Below are positions 35,340 through 44,320 of a DNA stretch of 64,000 bases, in pieces. The stretch's first letter is position 1, and every line of letters begins with the position of its first letter. The notes under the pieces are model-generated. The model ran no database searches. It had not been told where the DNA came from and worked only from the letters and a program-made list of their open reading frames with translations. Source of the DNA: Solimicrobium sp043758755 (lineage in GTDB: Bacteria; Pseudomonadota; Gammaproteobacteria; Burkholderiales; Burkholderiaceae_D); assembly GCA_043758755.1 (NCBI GenBank), contig JAYVMW010000059.1:124001-188000 (forward strand). Reading direction: 5' to 3'. Both the position numbers and the translations under genes were made by a program.

Positions 35340-36848
35340 CTATCTCAGTGCAGCGCAGTTTTTCTTGATATAGTCGGCATGCTCCGGCATGGCATCGACA
35401 CATTTTGCAATCACGCTGCTCACACTTCTGAAATATTCCTCCATGTCCTGTTCAGGCTGCAGATCAGCGAACGGATGGTAGCTGCGCGGTTTCAGGTTTT
35501 GCCCCTCCATGACCTGGAGCCACGCCACTTCAGCGAACAGTTCATTGTCTACCCGCACCAGCCGGCCACTGCTGCGATACAGTTCCATTTTGTGCGTGAG
35601 CGAATCCGGGATCTCCATGTCGGCACAGTGTTTCCAGAACGGCGCATCGGTGCGCTGATTGAGTTTGTAATGCAGGATAATGAAATCGCGGATGCGCTGG
35701 TACTCAAAACGGCTTTGCCGGTTATACTCGTCGATGATCACCTGATCAAAGCTCTCATCAGGGAAATAATCAATCAGGCGCATGATCGCAGACTGAATCA
35801 GGTGAATGCTGGTTGATTCGAGCGGCTCAAGAAAGCCGCTGGAAAGTCCAATCGCAATCACGTTGCGGTTCCAACCCAGCCGGCGCATGCCGGTGGTGAA
35901 TTTGATCAAACGCGGCTCGGCCAGCGGCGTGCCATCCAGATTGGCCAGCAGAACTGCCTGCGCTTCGTCATCGCTGATAAATTTGCTGGAATAGACATGC
36001 CCGTTGCCGATGCGGTTTTGCAAAGGGATGCGCCATTGCCAGCCGGCCTGGTGTGCGGTACTTCGGGTATATGGCAGCAGTGTCTGCGCCGATTCGCACG
36101 GCACGGCAAGCGCCCGGTCGCAAGGCAGCAGGTCAGTCCAGTCTTCATAGCCGGTTTTCAAAGCGCCTTCGATCAGAAGGGCGCGCATGCCGGAACAGTC
36201 AATAAACAGTTCACCCTCGACGCGCTCGCCACTTTCCAGAATCACGGCGTCGACATGACCGTCACTGTCGCGTAACGATACCCGTTCAATTTTGCCTTCA
36301 GAACGAATTACCCCGCGTGCTTCAGATAACTTTCTCAGAAACCGTGCATACAGGCTGGCGTCAAAATGGTAGGCGTACGCAATATCATTGAGCGGTGAAT
36401 TTGCCATGTCCGGCGGCGTGGTCATGAACTTGTTGGCACGGGCGGCCATCCGTGTGATCGAGTAGCACTCCAGAGCGTCGGCCTTGCCGATGCTGCGCAT
36501 TTTTTGCCAGTACTGATCAAAACGCACGGTGCGCAGTGTCTGGCCGATTTTGCCAAAACCGTGCATGTAGCTGTCGCCCTGCCTGCCCCAGTTAACAAAT
36601 TCGATGCCCAGTTTGAAGGTGCCGTTGGTGGCTTTCACAAATTCATTTTCTTCGATCCCGACCATGGTATTGAAGAGTTGAATCGCAGGGATGGTGGCTT
36701 CCCCGACACCGATGATGCCGATCTCGTCGGACTCCACCAGCCGAATTTGATATTTGCCCTGCAACAGGTGGGACAGCGCAGTGGCAGTCATCCAGCCGGC
36801 CGTTCCGCCACCGACAATGACGATGTTTTTAATGATGGGATTTTGCAT
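35340..36848 (-). CDS. Flavin-dependent tryptophan-halogenase family protein
   Basis: A 502-residue FAD enzyme of the PrnA family. The dinucleotide fold is IVGGGTAGWM near residue 12. The halogenase motif WxWxIP is present as WQWRIP. A lysine in GTFKLGIEFVNW corresponds to the catalytic Lys, and SSGFLEPLESTSIHL covers the conserved Glu/substrate region. Many such proteins are encoded next to TonB-dependent receptors and have no known halogenated product. A decayed receptor lies 32 bases beyond its 3' end, fitting that pairing. The start is ATG 36848, with a promoter-like pair upstream. The flavin reductase partner is not in the window. Confidence 0.88.
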   Translation of the reverse strand: MQNPIIKNIVIVGGGTAGWMTATALSHLLQGKYQIRLVESDEIGIIGVGEATIPAIQLFNTMVGIEENEFVKATNGTFKLGIEFVNWGRQGDSYMHGFGKIGQTLRTVRFDQYWQKMRSIGKADALECYSITRMAARANKFMTTPPDMANSPLNDIAYAYHFDASLYARFLRKLSEARGVIRSEGKIERVSLRDSDGHVDAVILESGERVEGELFIDCSGMRALLIEGALKTGYEDWTDLLPCDRALAVPCESAQTLLPYTRSTAHQAGWQWRIPLQNRIGNGHVYSSKFISDDEAQAVLLANLDGTPLAEPRLIKFTTGMRRLGWNRNVIAIGLSSGFLEPLESTSIHLIQSAIMRLIDYFPDESFDQVIIDEYNRQSRFEYQRIRDFIILHYKLNQRTDAPFWKHCADMEIPDSLTHKMELYRSSGRLVRVDNELFAEVAWLQVMEGQNLKPRSYHPFADLQPEQDMEEYFRSVSSVIAKCVDAMPEHADYIKKNCAALR

Positions 36849-36884
36849 GTCGAAAGGTAAAAAGTTGAACGAAATTAGTTTTGC

Positions 36885-36914
36885 ATAATAGTAACTGATT
36901 ACGTTTCATTTCAA
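36885..36914 (-). promoter_or_regulatory. Candidate sigma-70 promoter of the halogenase-like gene
   Basis: On the minus strand TTGAAA (36914-36909) and TATTAT (36890-36885) are separated by 18 bases and point into the gene starting at 36848. This is a hexamer match only. Confidence 0.45.
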
Positions 36915-37082
36915 GTGTACATTTCGCCTGCCTGCGTGCCGCATTGGCGCGCACCTGACCGGCCGAATACCAATTTATTACCAAAACGACCGCTCACGAG
37001 TACAACCAATATCGTACAATTGTTGCCTGCTCTGAATCGCATGCAGAATCCCGCCAACTTCTTCTGGTTTTTCGAATAATTT

Positions 37083-37985
37083 ATGACAAATCCCCGGATT
37101 GCATTTTTAGGTACCGGCCTGATGGGCCAGCCCATGGCCAGCAGACTGTTGCGCGCAGGTTACGCGCTGCAGGTCTGGAACCGCACCCGGTCCAAAACTG
37201 GCCCGTGCCAGGAACTGGGTGCGCAGGTCGCTGCCACACCGGCCGCAGCAGTACACGATGCTGATCTGATCATCACGATGCTTGAAGCAGGGCCGATTGT
37301 GCATGATGTTCTGAGCGCTGCGCTCGCACAGATCAGACCCGGAGCACTGGTGATCGACATGAGCTCAACCCGCCAGTCCGAAGCCCATGCGTTGCATGAC
37401 TGGCTGGCCGCACACGCTATCGGGTTTGTCGACGCGCCGGTCTCAGGTGGTGTGCTGGGTGCAGAATCCGGCCAACTGGCCATCATGGCCGGTGCCAGTG
37501 CAGAAAATTATGAACGTGCCAAACCGATACTGTCAGTGCTGGGCAATCCGACTCTGGTCGGACCGAGCGGATCGGGGCAGTTGGCCAAACTGTGCAATCA
37601 GCTCATCGTCGGCGGCACAATCAATCTGGTGGCCGAAGCACTGTTGCTGGCTCAGGCTGGTGGTGCCGATCCGGCTGCAGTGCGGCAGGCCTTACGCGGC
37701 GGTTTTGCAGAAAGCAAAATTCTCGAAGTGCACGGGCAGCGCATGCTGGAACGTAATTTTATGCCGGGCGGGCAGGTGAAAAGCCAGTCCAAGGATATGG
37801 ATAACATTCTGGCCGCAGCACAGGCCGCAGCATTGCAGTTGCCGCAGGCGGCCGTGATTACCGAGGTTTATCATCGCCTGCTGGCCACCGATCCGCATGC
37901 CGATCAATGCGCCGCATTGCTGGATCTGGAACGACACAATCCGGGCTTTCGGTTAGGCACCGGTAATGACCGCAAGCCTGACTGA
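37083..37985 (+). CDS. NAD(P)-dependent beta-hydroxyacid dehydrogenase (GarR/MmsB family)
   Basis: A 300-residue dehydrogenase. The N-terminal Rossmann motif is FLGTGLMGQPMASRLL, followed by the substrate-site APVSGGVLGAESGQLAIMAG and the catalytic-lysine motif GSGQLAKLCNQL. The C-terminal helical domain is of normal length. Family members reduce or oxidise 3-hydroxyisobutyrate, tartronate semialdehyde or succinic semialdehyde; the substrate cannot be chosen. The start is ATG 37083. The next gene begins 25 bases after the stop, so the two may be co-transcribed. The gene is divergent from the halogenase-like gene. Confidence 0.85.
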   Translation: MTNPRIAFLGTGLMGQPMASRLLRAGYALQVWNRTRSKTGPCQELGAQVAATPAAAVHDADLIITMLEAGPIVHDVLSAALAQIRPGALVIDMSSTRQSEAHALHDWLAAHAIGFVDAPVSGGVLGAESGQLAIMAGASAENYERAKPILSVLGNPTLVGPSGSGQLAKLCNQLIVGGTINLVAEALLLAQAGGADPAAVRQALRGGFAESKILEVHGQRMLERNFMPGGQVKSQSKDMDNILAAAQAAALQLPQAAVITEVYHRLLATDPHADQCAALLDLERHNPGFRLGTGNDRKPD

Positions 37986-38010
37986 CACCAAGACAACAGA
38001 AGGAATGAAC

Positions 38011-40092
38011 ATGACTACCACCATCGTACGCGGCACCTGCCCGCATGACTGCCCCGACACCTGCGCGCTGCTGGTAACCGTTACCGATGGCGTGGCCACC
38101 GAAGTACGCGGCGACCCGGATCATCCGACCACTAACGGGGTGTTGTGCACCAAGGTGTCGCGCTATACCGAACGCACTTATCATCCGGAGCGCCTGCTGT
38201 ATCCGCAAAAGCGCGTTGGCAAAAAAGGCGAAGGCAAATTTGTGCGAATCAGCTGGGATGAAGCAATCGATACCATCGCTGCCCGGTTGCAGCAGATTGC
38301 TGCGGTTAATCCCCAGGCGATTCTGCCTTACAGCTATGCCGGCACCTGCGGACTGGTGCAGGGTGAATCCATGGCGTTGCGCTTCCTGCACAAAACCGGC
38401 GCTTCGCTGCTGGACCGCACCATTTGCGCCACGGCCGGTGCCACCGGTTACAAATACACCGTGGGTGCCTCGATGGGGACTGACCTGGAACAGGTGCAGA
38501 ATGCGAAACTGATTTTGATTTGGGGCTCCAACCCCATCGTGTCGAATCTGCATTTCTGGACCCGTGCCCAGGAAGCCAAGCGCCATGGCGCACGTATCAT
38601 CGCGATCGATCCGTACCGTTCCCTGACCGCAGAAAAATGCCATCAGCATATCGCGCTGTTACCCGGCACCGATTCGGCACTGGCTCTGGGCCTCATGCAT
38701 ATCCTGATTAAAGAAGATCTGCTCGACCATGACTACATCAACCAGTACACGCTCGGGTTTGATCAGTTAACCCAGCGCGCACTGGAATGGACTCCCGAAC
38801 GCACCGCCAGTACCTGCGGCATTACGGTCGCTGAAGTCGAACAGCTGGCCAGAGAATATGGACAGTGCTGCAAAAACGGCGACGCCGCCATGATCCGCCT
38901 GAATTATGGCGTGCAGCGCACCCACGGTGGCGGCATGGCGGTGCGCAATATCGCCTGTCTGCCGGCGCTGACCGGTGCCTGGCGTCATGCAGCCGGCGGG
39001 GCGATGCTGTCGCTGTCGGGCGGCTTTCCCAAAAACCATGACGCCATGGAGCGTCCTGATCTGATGCCCGCGCACATTACGCCGCGCACCATCAACATGA
39101 CCTCGATCGGGGATGATTTGCTGCGTGCGGCCAGTCCCGATTTTGGCCCGAAGATTGATGCGCTGATTGTTTATAACGCCAATCCGGTAGCGGTCGCGCC
39201 CGATTCGGACCAAGTGGCGCAGGGTTTTGCACGCGACGATTTGTTTACCGTGGTGCTGGAACATTTTCAGACCGACACGGCCGACTATGCCGACATTCTG
39301 CTGCCGGCCACCACCCAGCTCGAACATGTGGACGTGCATGGGTCGTATGGGCACAGCTACATGATGGCCAACAATGCCGCGATTGCACCACTGGGCGAAG
39401 CAAAATCGAATACCGATATTTTCCGTCTGCTGGCGGCCAAAATGGGTTACAACGATCCATGCTTCAGTGAATCGGACGACCAGATTGCCGCCGTGGCGTT
39501 CAGAACTGACGACAGCAAAGCCGTGCATTTTGACTGGGAAGCGTTAAAGCGCGCCGGCTGGAAAAAACTCAATCTGCCCGATGCACCGTTTGCGCACGGT
39601 GGGTTTTTAACGCCGTCGGGCAAGTGCGAATTTTATTCAGAGAAGATGAAAGCCGATGGCCTCGATCCCTTGCCTGCGTATATCGCACCGTATGAATCAC
39701 CGGCCAGCAATGCCGAGCTGGCGCGCCGCTTTCCGTTGGCCATGATTTCACCGCCGGCGCGCAATTTTCTGAATTCGACCTTTGTGAATGTCAAAAGCCT
39801 GCGCGACACGGAAGGTGAGCCGCATCTGGATATTCATCCTGACGATGCCGCTTCCAGAGCGCTGCACAGCGGTGACATGGCACGCATTTTCAATCAGCGT
39901 GGCAGCATGCAGGCGCGGGTGCGGGTGACCGACAAGGCGCGCCGCGGTTTGGTGGTGGGATTGTCAATCTGGTGGAAAAAACTGGCCGGAGATGGTCAAA
40001 ACGCCAACGCCGTGACCAGCCAGAGACTGACCGACATGGGCGGCGGCGCAACTTTTTACGATGTGCTGGTGGAAGTTGAAAAGGTAAGTTAA
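38011..40092 (+). CDS. Cytoplasmic molybdopterin oxidoreductase (4Fe-4S, formate dehydrogenase/BisC-like)
   Basis: A 693-residue molybdoenzyme. The N-terminal cluster motif is TCPHDCPDTC, with a fourth Cys in NGVLCTKV, then the molybdopterin domain (ILPYSYAGTCGLVQGESMALRF, LILIWGSNPIVSNLHFW, ALIVYNANPVAVAPDS) and a C-terminal molydopterin-dinucleotide-binding domain (FLNSTFVNVKSLR). There is no twin-arginine signal, so it is cytoplasmic. The start ATG 38011 is chosen over ATG 38005 because AGAAGGA is correctly spaced from it. The substrate is unknown; no partner subunit or maturation gene is adjacent. Confidence 0.85.
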   Translation: MTTTIVRGTCPHDCPDTCALLVTVTDGVATEVRGDPDHPTTNGVLCTKVSRYTERTYHPERLLYPQKRVGKKGEGKFVRISWDEAIDTIAARLQQIAAVNPQAILPYSYAGTCGLVQGESMALRFLHKTGASLLDRTICATAGATGYKYTVGASMGTDLEQVQNAKLILIWGSNPIVSNLHFWTRAQEAKRHGARIIAIDPYRSLTAEKCHQHIALLPGTDSALALGLMHILIKEDLLDHDYINQYTLGFDQLTQRALEWTPERTASTCGITVAEVEQLAREYGQCCKNGDAAMIRLNYGVQRTHGGGMAVRNIACLPALTGAWRHAAGGAMLSLSGGFPKNHDAMERPDLMPAHITPRTINMTSIGDDLLRAASPDFGPKIDALIVYNANPVAVAPDSDQVAQGFARDDLFTVVLEHFQTDTADYADILLPATTQLEHVDVHGSYGHSYMMANNAAIAPLGEAKSNTDIFRLLAAKMGYNDPCFSESDDQIAAVAFRTDDSKAVHFDWEALKRAGWKKLNLPDAPFAHGGFLTPSGKCEFYSEKMKADGLDPLPAYIAPYESPASNAELARRFPLAMISPPARNFLNSTFVNVKSLRDTEGEPHLDIHPDDAASRALHSGDMARIFNQRGSMQARVRVTDKARRGLVVGLSIWWKKLAGDGQNANAVTSQRLTDMGGGATFYDVLVEVEKVS

Positions 40093-40258
40093 CCGATTGA
40101 TTTTTATGATGTTTTTAAAATATCTGCGTGGCGCCGATAAATAGAGGGTGAGCTCCATAACAGTGAAACTGCTTGCGCCGGAGCGCGTGCCTGCCTTAGC
40201 ATTTATCCTCGGCAATAAAACCGCATAATAAAAAAACATTAAGAGACTTGAGGAATAC

Positions 40259-41941
40259 ATGGAAAAGCTTTGGTTGAAATCCTACCCGGACGGTGTACCT
40301 GCAGAAATTGATATCGCCAATTACCAGTCGCTGGCCCAACTTATCGAAGAATCGCTTAAAAAATATGCCGGACGTCCGGCGTTTGCCTGCATGGGCAAGG
40401 CTATCCTGTATGCTGAGCTGGACGCCATGTCGCTCAAAATTGCCGCCTGGCTGCAATCCCGGGGTCTTAAAAAAGGGGCCCGTGTTGCGGTAATGATGCC
40501 CAACGTGTTGCAGTATCCGGTTGCGATGCTGGGTATCATTCGTGCCGGGTATGTTGTCGTCAACGTCAACCCTTTGTACACGCCGCGCGAACTGGAGCAT
40601 CAGCTTAAAGATTCCGGCGCCGAAGCAATTTTTATCCTGGAAAATTTTGCCACCACCCTGGAACAGGTCGTCACCAAAACGGCCATCAAGCATGTTGTGG
40701 TTGCCAGCATGGGCGATCTGCTCGGTACCGTTAAAGGGACCATCGTGAATCTGGTGGTGCGCCGCGTTAAAAAAATGGTGCCGGCATTTTCCCTGCCAGG
40801 GTCATTCAAATTCAATCAGGTACTGTCGAGCGCTTCCGGCCTGAGATTGACTGCGCCACAGATTACGCTTGATGATCTGGCGTTTTTGCAATACACCGGT
40901 GGTACCACCGGCGTGTCCAAAGGCGCGATGCTCACCCATAAGAATATCGTCTCGAATATCATTCAGGCCCACGCCTGGTTCAAGCCGGAACTCGACAAAG
41001 AAAGCAGCGAGGTGCAGATGACCATGATGTGCGCGCTGCCTCTGTACCATATCTTTGCGCTGACCGTGTGTGGACTCATGGGTATGCGACTGGGCATGAT
41101 GAATCTGCTGATCCCGAATCCGCGCGACATGCCCGGGTTCATCAAGGAACTGAAAAATCACCAGGTTGATTTCTTCCCAGCCGTAAACACCCTGTTTAAT
41201 GGACTGGTCAATACCCCGGAATTTGCCAGCCTGGATTTCTCGCGCCTCAAAATCAGTATGGGTGGCGGTATGGCGGTACAAAAAGCAGTGGCTGAACGCT
41301 GGCTGGCAGTCACTGGCTGTTCCATCTGCGAAGGTTATGGCCTGTCTGAAACCTCGCCGATCGCTTCAGCCAATCCCCTGTTCAGTGGCAAGCTGGGTAC
41401 GATCGGTTTGCCGGTGCCTTCCACCGAAATCGCGATTCTGGACGATGCCGGTCTGGAACTGCCGCTGGGCCAGTCTGGTGAAATTGCGATACGCGGACCG
41501 CAGGTCATGAAAGGTTACTGGCAGAATCCGGAAGAAACCGCCAAGTGTATGACTGATGACGGCTTCTTCAAATCCGGTGATATCGGCGTCATGGATGGCG
41601 ACGGCTATACCACGATCGTCGACCGCAAAAAAGACATGATTCTGGTTTCCGGATTTAATGTTTATCCGAATGAAATCGAAGGCGTGGTGATGATGCATCC
41701 CGGCGTCATGGAATGCGCCTGTGTGGGCGTGCCCGACGAACACTCCGGTGAAGCCGTGAAGCTGTATGTCGTCAGGAAAGACCAGGCACTGACCGAGAAG
41801 GACATTCTGGATTTCTGCAAGCATGAACTGACCGGATACAAAAAACCGCGCCATATTGAATTCAGAGCTGATCTACCCAAGACCAACGTCGGCAAAATTC
41901 TGCGTCGCGAATTAAGGGATGACAAAAAGAAGGCTGCTTAA
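40259..41941 (+). CDS. fadD: Long-chain fatty acid-CoA ligase
   Basis: A 560-residue AMP-forming acyl-CoA synthetase. Motifs: YTGGTTGVSKGAMLTHKN (P-loop), EGYGLSETSPIASANP, KSGDIGVMDGDGYTTIVDRKKDMI and SGFNVYPNEIEGVV, with the A10 lysine region PKTNVGKILRRELRD at the C-terminus. It activates fatty acids for beta-oxidation at the inner membrane. The start ATG 40259 has TTGAGGAA upstream. A well-formed terminator follows 27 bases after the stop. It is a single-gene unit, and its 3' end overlaps the truncated AbiEii-like frame by a few bases. Confidence 0.92.
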   Translation: MEKLWLKSYPDGVPAEIDIANYQSLAQLIEESLKKYAGRPAFACMGKAILYAELDAMSLKIAAWLQSRGLKKGARVAVMMPNVLQYPVAMLGIIRAGYVVVNVNPLYTPRELEHQLKDSGAEAIFILENFATTLEQVVTKTAIKHVVVASMGDLLGTVKGTIVNLVVRRVKKMVPAFSLPGSFKFNQVLSSASGLRLTAPQITLDDLAFLQYTGGTTGVSKGAMLTHKNIVSNIIQAHAWFKPELDKESSEVQMTMMCALPLYHIFALTVCGLMGMRLGMMNLLIPNPRDMPGFIKELKNHQVDFFPAVNTLFNGLVNTPEFASLDFSRLKISMGGGMAVQKAVAERWLAVTGCSICEGYGLSETSPIASANPLFSGKLGTIGLPVPSTEIAILDDAGLELPLGQSGEIAIRGPQVMKGYWQNPEETAKCMTDDGFFKSGDIGVMDGDGYTTIVDRKKDMILVSGFNVYPNEIEGVVMMHPGVMECACVGVPDEHSGEAVKLYVVRKDQALTEKDILDFCKHELTGYKKPRHIEFRADLPKTNVGKILRRELRDDKKKAA

Positions 41942-42297
41942 GTAACAGTGCAGCATGGCAGTAACTGTCCGGCTTCGTTAACGCGATGCCGGATTTTTTT
42001 TGCAAGTGGGACCCCGGGTGTCATGTCGTTTGCACCAAAATAAATTCTTTGCTGCATTTCTGATGAGGCACTAAATCCCTGCTGCTGAACCAGGCAGTTT
42101 TTTATTAGATCAAACTCAGACCAGTCGCTTATAGAAATTGCAAAATCTAAATCTGTTGCGACTCGTCGTACAGGCATTCCGAATACATGCGTCAACATAA
42201 GGTCTCTGGCGGTAGCGCCTACAACAACATATTTGATGCCGAGTTCCCGCGAGACTTTACTGACCAGTTCCAGAATATTAATCGTTACAGGATCAAT
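41938..42297 (-). pseudogene. Truncated AbiEii-like nucleotidyltransferase (type IV TA toxin partner)
   Basis: The frame encodes a nucleotidyltransferase N-terminus: KYVVVGATARDLMLTHVFG then RRVATDLDFAISISDW, with the G-A-T-A-R-D and DxD pattern of the AbiEii/MNT group. It directly follows the AbiEi gene, the first codon (ATT, 42297) overlapping the AbiEi stop by one base; the only in-frame ATG is inside the active-site region. The frame ends after about 120 codons, whereas relatives need 200 or more, and its last ~25 codons are read from the fadD terminator, so the C-terminal half has been lost. It is probably non-functional. A non-ATG start or a damaged start are both possible. Confidence 0.6.
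41968..42001 (+). terminator. Intrinsic terminator of fadD
   Basis: TCCGGC-T-TCG pairs with CGA-T-GCCGGA around a six-base loop (41968-41993, one T-T mismatch) and is followed by eight T residues (41994-42001). It lies 27 bases after the fadD stop. Confidence 0.85.
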
Positions 42298-43384
42298 CGG
42301 GTAATTGGTCTAAATCAGGTGCATTTTGTATCCAATCTTTTTCAATTTGACCCGCAACTTCGATATTTCTTGGATCTAATGATGTCATGAGATCTGTATA
42401 AATTAGAATTGCAGGCGCCACATCTATTGGTTCTTCCTGATTTGAGAAATTCCAAAATTTTTCTCTGACCTCGATTGCCCCATTTGAATCAGATTTCATT
42501 CGATATTCTTTAACTAAATGCTTTAGCACATCCGCCATATGGTTCTTATCGATGTATAAGGTTTGTGTCACTGGTCTAAGATACTGCGTAATTTTTTGAG
42601 CCGCAACTTCACCTCCCCACGCTGCGGGAAACTCATCCAACCGTGCAGTTTTCCACCAATTTGGATCGGTACAGCTAAAGCGCCGAGCGTTTAATTTGGG
42701 GAGCAGGGTACCCTGATAGTTTAATACCCATCTATCTAAAAGTTGCCTTGAGTGTGTGAGGATGCGTGTCTTTTTACCAGAGCTTGCGCTGCTAGTCAGT
42801 AAATGACCCTGCTTGTTTAGATTGGTCAAAATTGGCCCGACGATACCCAGTGGAATATTCGCTTCCGTTGCAATCTGGCGATAGGGCGCATTCAATAAAT
42901 CTGGTTTTGCAAGTAGTGCAAAAACCAGTTTCATGAAACTGGGACTATTGGTGCCCCTTGTTGTGTGCATTTGATTGCTTCTGGTTTCATTGGTAAGCCC
43001 TCGAAGTCGTACATGCAACCCATCAGCGTTCAGGTAGGCATTACCTGCACCATCGATGAATTCCAGCGCAATAGATCGGCAGTATTCTGCCAATTCTGTA
43101 CTTATATAAGGTGCGACCAACAAACTTTTTGAGGGGATCTTGCTGAGTTTTTCTTTGACGCGTGCAATTGTAATTTTCCGGTCGATCAAAAATTTGCAGT
43201 CAACGTAGTACTTATATTTTTTTCCCCCGACATCGAATGTGACAGATCCATCGCACAAGTCACGATATTGGCCCTGTCCATCCTCGATAATCGCTCCTTG
43301 TATTCCGGTTTCAGTTGTTAAGGCGGTCAACGCAGACTGTATGAGTTCACGGTTCTGATCTGACAGGCCTGATTTCATACTCAT
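42293..43384 (-). CDS. AbiEi-family antitoxin (type IV toxin-antitoxin)
   Basis: A 363-residue protein matching my recollection of the large AbiEi antitoxins (AbiEi_2 type). The N-terminal domain has YYVDCKFLIDRKITIARVKEK and LLVAPYISTELAEYCRSIALEFIDGAGNAYLNADGLHVRLRG in consecutive segments. A central winged helix follows (YRQIATEANIPLGIVGPILTNL), then a C-terminal nuclease-like or partner-binding domain. The start ATG 43384 has CGGAG upstream. The gene sits under a promoter framed by perfect palindromes, as expected for an autoregulating antitoxin, and is followed by the truncated AbiEii-like gene with one-base overlap. The identity of the pair supports the call more than either alone. Confidence 0.75.
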   Translation of the reverse strand: MSMKSGLSDQNRELIQSALTALTTETGIQGAIIEDGQGQYRDLCDGSVTFDVGGKKYKYYVDCKFLIDRKITIARVKEKLSKIPSKSLLVAPYISTELAEYCRSIALEFIDGAGNAYLNADGLHVRLRGLTNETRSNQMHTTRGTNSPSFMKLVFALLAKPDLLNAPYRQIATEANIPLGIVGPILTNLNKQGHLLTSSASSGKKTRILTHSRQLLDRWVLNYQGTLLPKLNARRFSCTDPNWWKTARLDEFPAAWGGEVAAQKITQYLRPVTQTLYIDKNHMADVLKHLVKEYRMKSDSNGAIEVREKFWNFSNQEEPIDVAPAILIYTDLMTSLDPRNIEVAGQIEKDWIQNAPDLDQLPD

Positions 43385-43411
43385 AACAGACTCCGTTCGT
43401 TAATTTACGGT

Positions 43412-43428
43412 GTTCACGTAACGTGAAC
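43412..43428. promoter_or_regulatory. AbiEi operator 1 (17-bp palindrome)
   Basis: GTTCACGTAACGTGAAC is a perfect palindrome about one central A. It lies directly downstream of the -10 hexamer, over the expected transcription start of the AbiEi gene. The identical core recurs at 43475. Confidence 0.75.
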
Positions 43429-43434
43429 GGTGTA

Positions 43435-43463
43435 ATTTTACGAACATTCACCAATATGTTCAA
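43435..43463 (-). promoter_or_regulatory. Promoter of the AbiEi gene
   Basis: On the minus strand TTGAAC (43463-43458) and TAAAAT (43440-43435) are separated by exactly 17 bases and lie between the two perfect operators, 50 bases before the start codon. Confidence 0.7.
43442..43461. promoter_or_regulatory. Degenerate AbiEi operator across the promoter spacer
   Basis: GAACAT and ATGTTC half-sites flank eight bases within the -35/-10 spacer. ATGTTC/GAACAT equals the outer arms of the operator at 43472-43494, so this may be a third, weaker binding site. Confidence 0.45.
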
Positions 43464-43471
43464 GTTTTAAA

Positions 43472-43494
43472 TATGTTCACGTAACGTGAACATA
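43472..43494. promoter_or_regulatory. AbiEi operator 2 (23-bp palindrome)
   Basis: A perfect 23-bp palindrome about one central A: arms TATGTTCACGT and ACGTGAACATA. It contains the same 17-base core as operator 1, centre to centre 63 bases (six helical turns), and lies just upstream of the -35 hexamer. Confidence 0.75.
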
Positions 43495-43677
43495 AATATT
43501 TATTGAACAAAAGATGTTATTTTGAAACTTATTTGAAGCCAATGGTGTAATTTGGTTGTGATGGGAGCACAGAGAGATTGAAATTTATTTTCCGTTTCAA
43601 CAACTTAATGTAGTGAAATTGTCAGCATATAAAGTAAAATCATTTGCTTCCAGCCAATAATTACTACAAGTAAGGCC

Positions 43678-43893
43678 ATGAGCAAAAAAGACCTCTCAGA
43701 GCGCGACATTTGTTCCAAATTCATCACGCCGGCCGTGACCAACGCAGGCTGGAATTTGCAGACACAAATCCGTGAAGCAGTCACTTTCACCAAAGGCCGC
43801 ATCATCGTACGCGGCAAGCCGCACACCGTTCCTCAAGCGAGGTGCATGCACCTCAGTGCTAAATTGGCCTGTTCCTGCGCCAGCACGCCGTAA
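43678..43893 (+). pseudogene. Remnant of hsdR (type I restriction subunit, N-terminus only)
   Basis: The first ~48 codons match the start of HsdR proteins: MSKKDLSERDICSKFITPAV, NAGWNLQTQIREAVTFTKG, RIIVRGKPHT. After that the sequence changes abruptly to unrelated DNA with a stop at 43893, whereas HsdR is normally 800-1,000 residues. The nuclease motif that should follow (ADYVLY...EAK) is missing. No hsdM or hsdS is nearby. It is evidence of a lost restriction system. Confidence 0.7.
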
Positions 43894-44314
43894 AACGCGA
43901 CAGACAATGCCAGCATCAGTACCGAAGCGCGCTTGCTGTGACCCCTGCAGTCACCATGATCAGTGGTGCAATCGATCCGATAATGGAGGGTTGCATGCCA
44001 GCCACAGTCAGTGAATTAAAGCAGGCGTAAGATCAGTAGCCCCAGCAGAACAGTTTGAAGGTCCGGGTGGTTCGCCCCTTCCTGAGCAGGATGAACATGG
44101 TGCCCAGCCACGCCGCATAGTAAACACTGAATGCAATGTCGACTCGCCGATACAGGTCCTGCTCGATACTGGTGAAATTGCCAATGAAACCGATTAACAG
44201 AATCCAGCTCAGAGCAATCTCCATGCGGTGCGAAATCAGCTGCTGAATTCGTGCTGGGCCAGATGTCAGGCCCGCTTCCGTTTTTGGGATGGCAAATGCA
44301 GCATTGAACGCCAT
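43825..44314 (-). pseudogene. Degraded membrane-protein gene
   Basis: On the minus strand a frame from ATG 44314 encodes hydrophobic segments (IALSWILLIGFIGNF, VYYAAWLGTMFILLRKG) and stops at TGA after FKLFCWGY. The same frame continues as SYACFNSLTVAGMQPSIIGS and IAPLIMVTAGVTASALRY to a second stop. A shifted frame then reads LMLALSVAFYGVLAQEQANL. Several lesions therefore break one membrane-protein-like gene, and the left end runs into the hsdR remnant. The family is not recognised. Confidence 0.45.
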
Positions 44315-44320
44315 ACCCGT

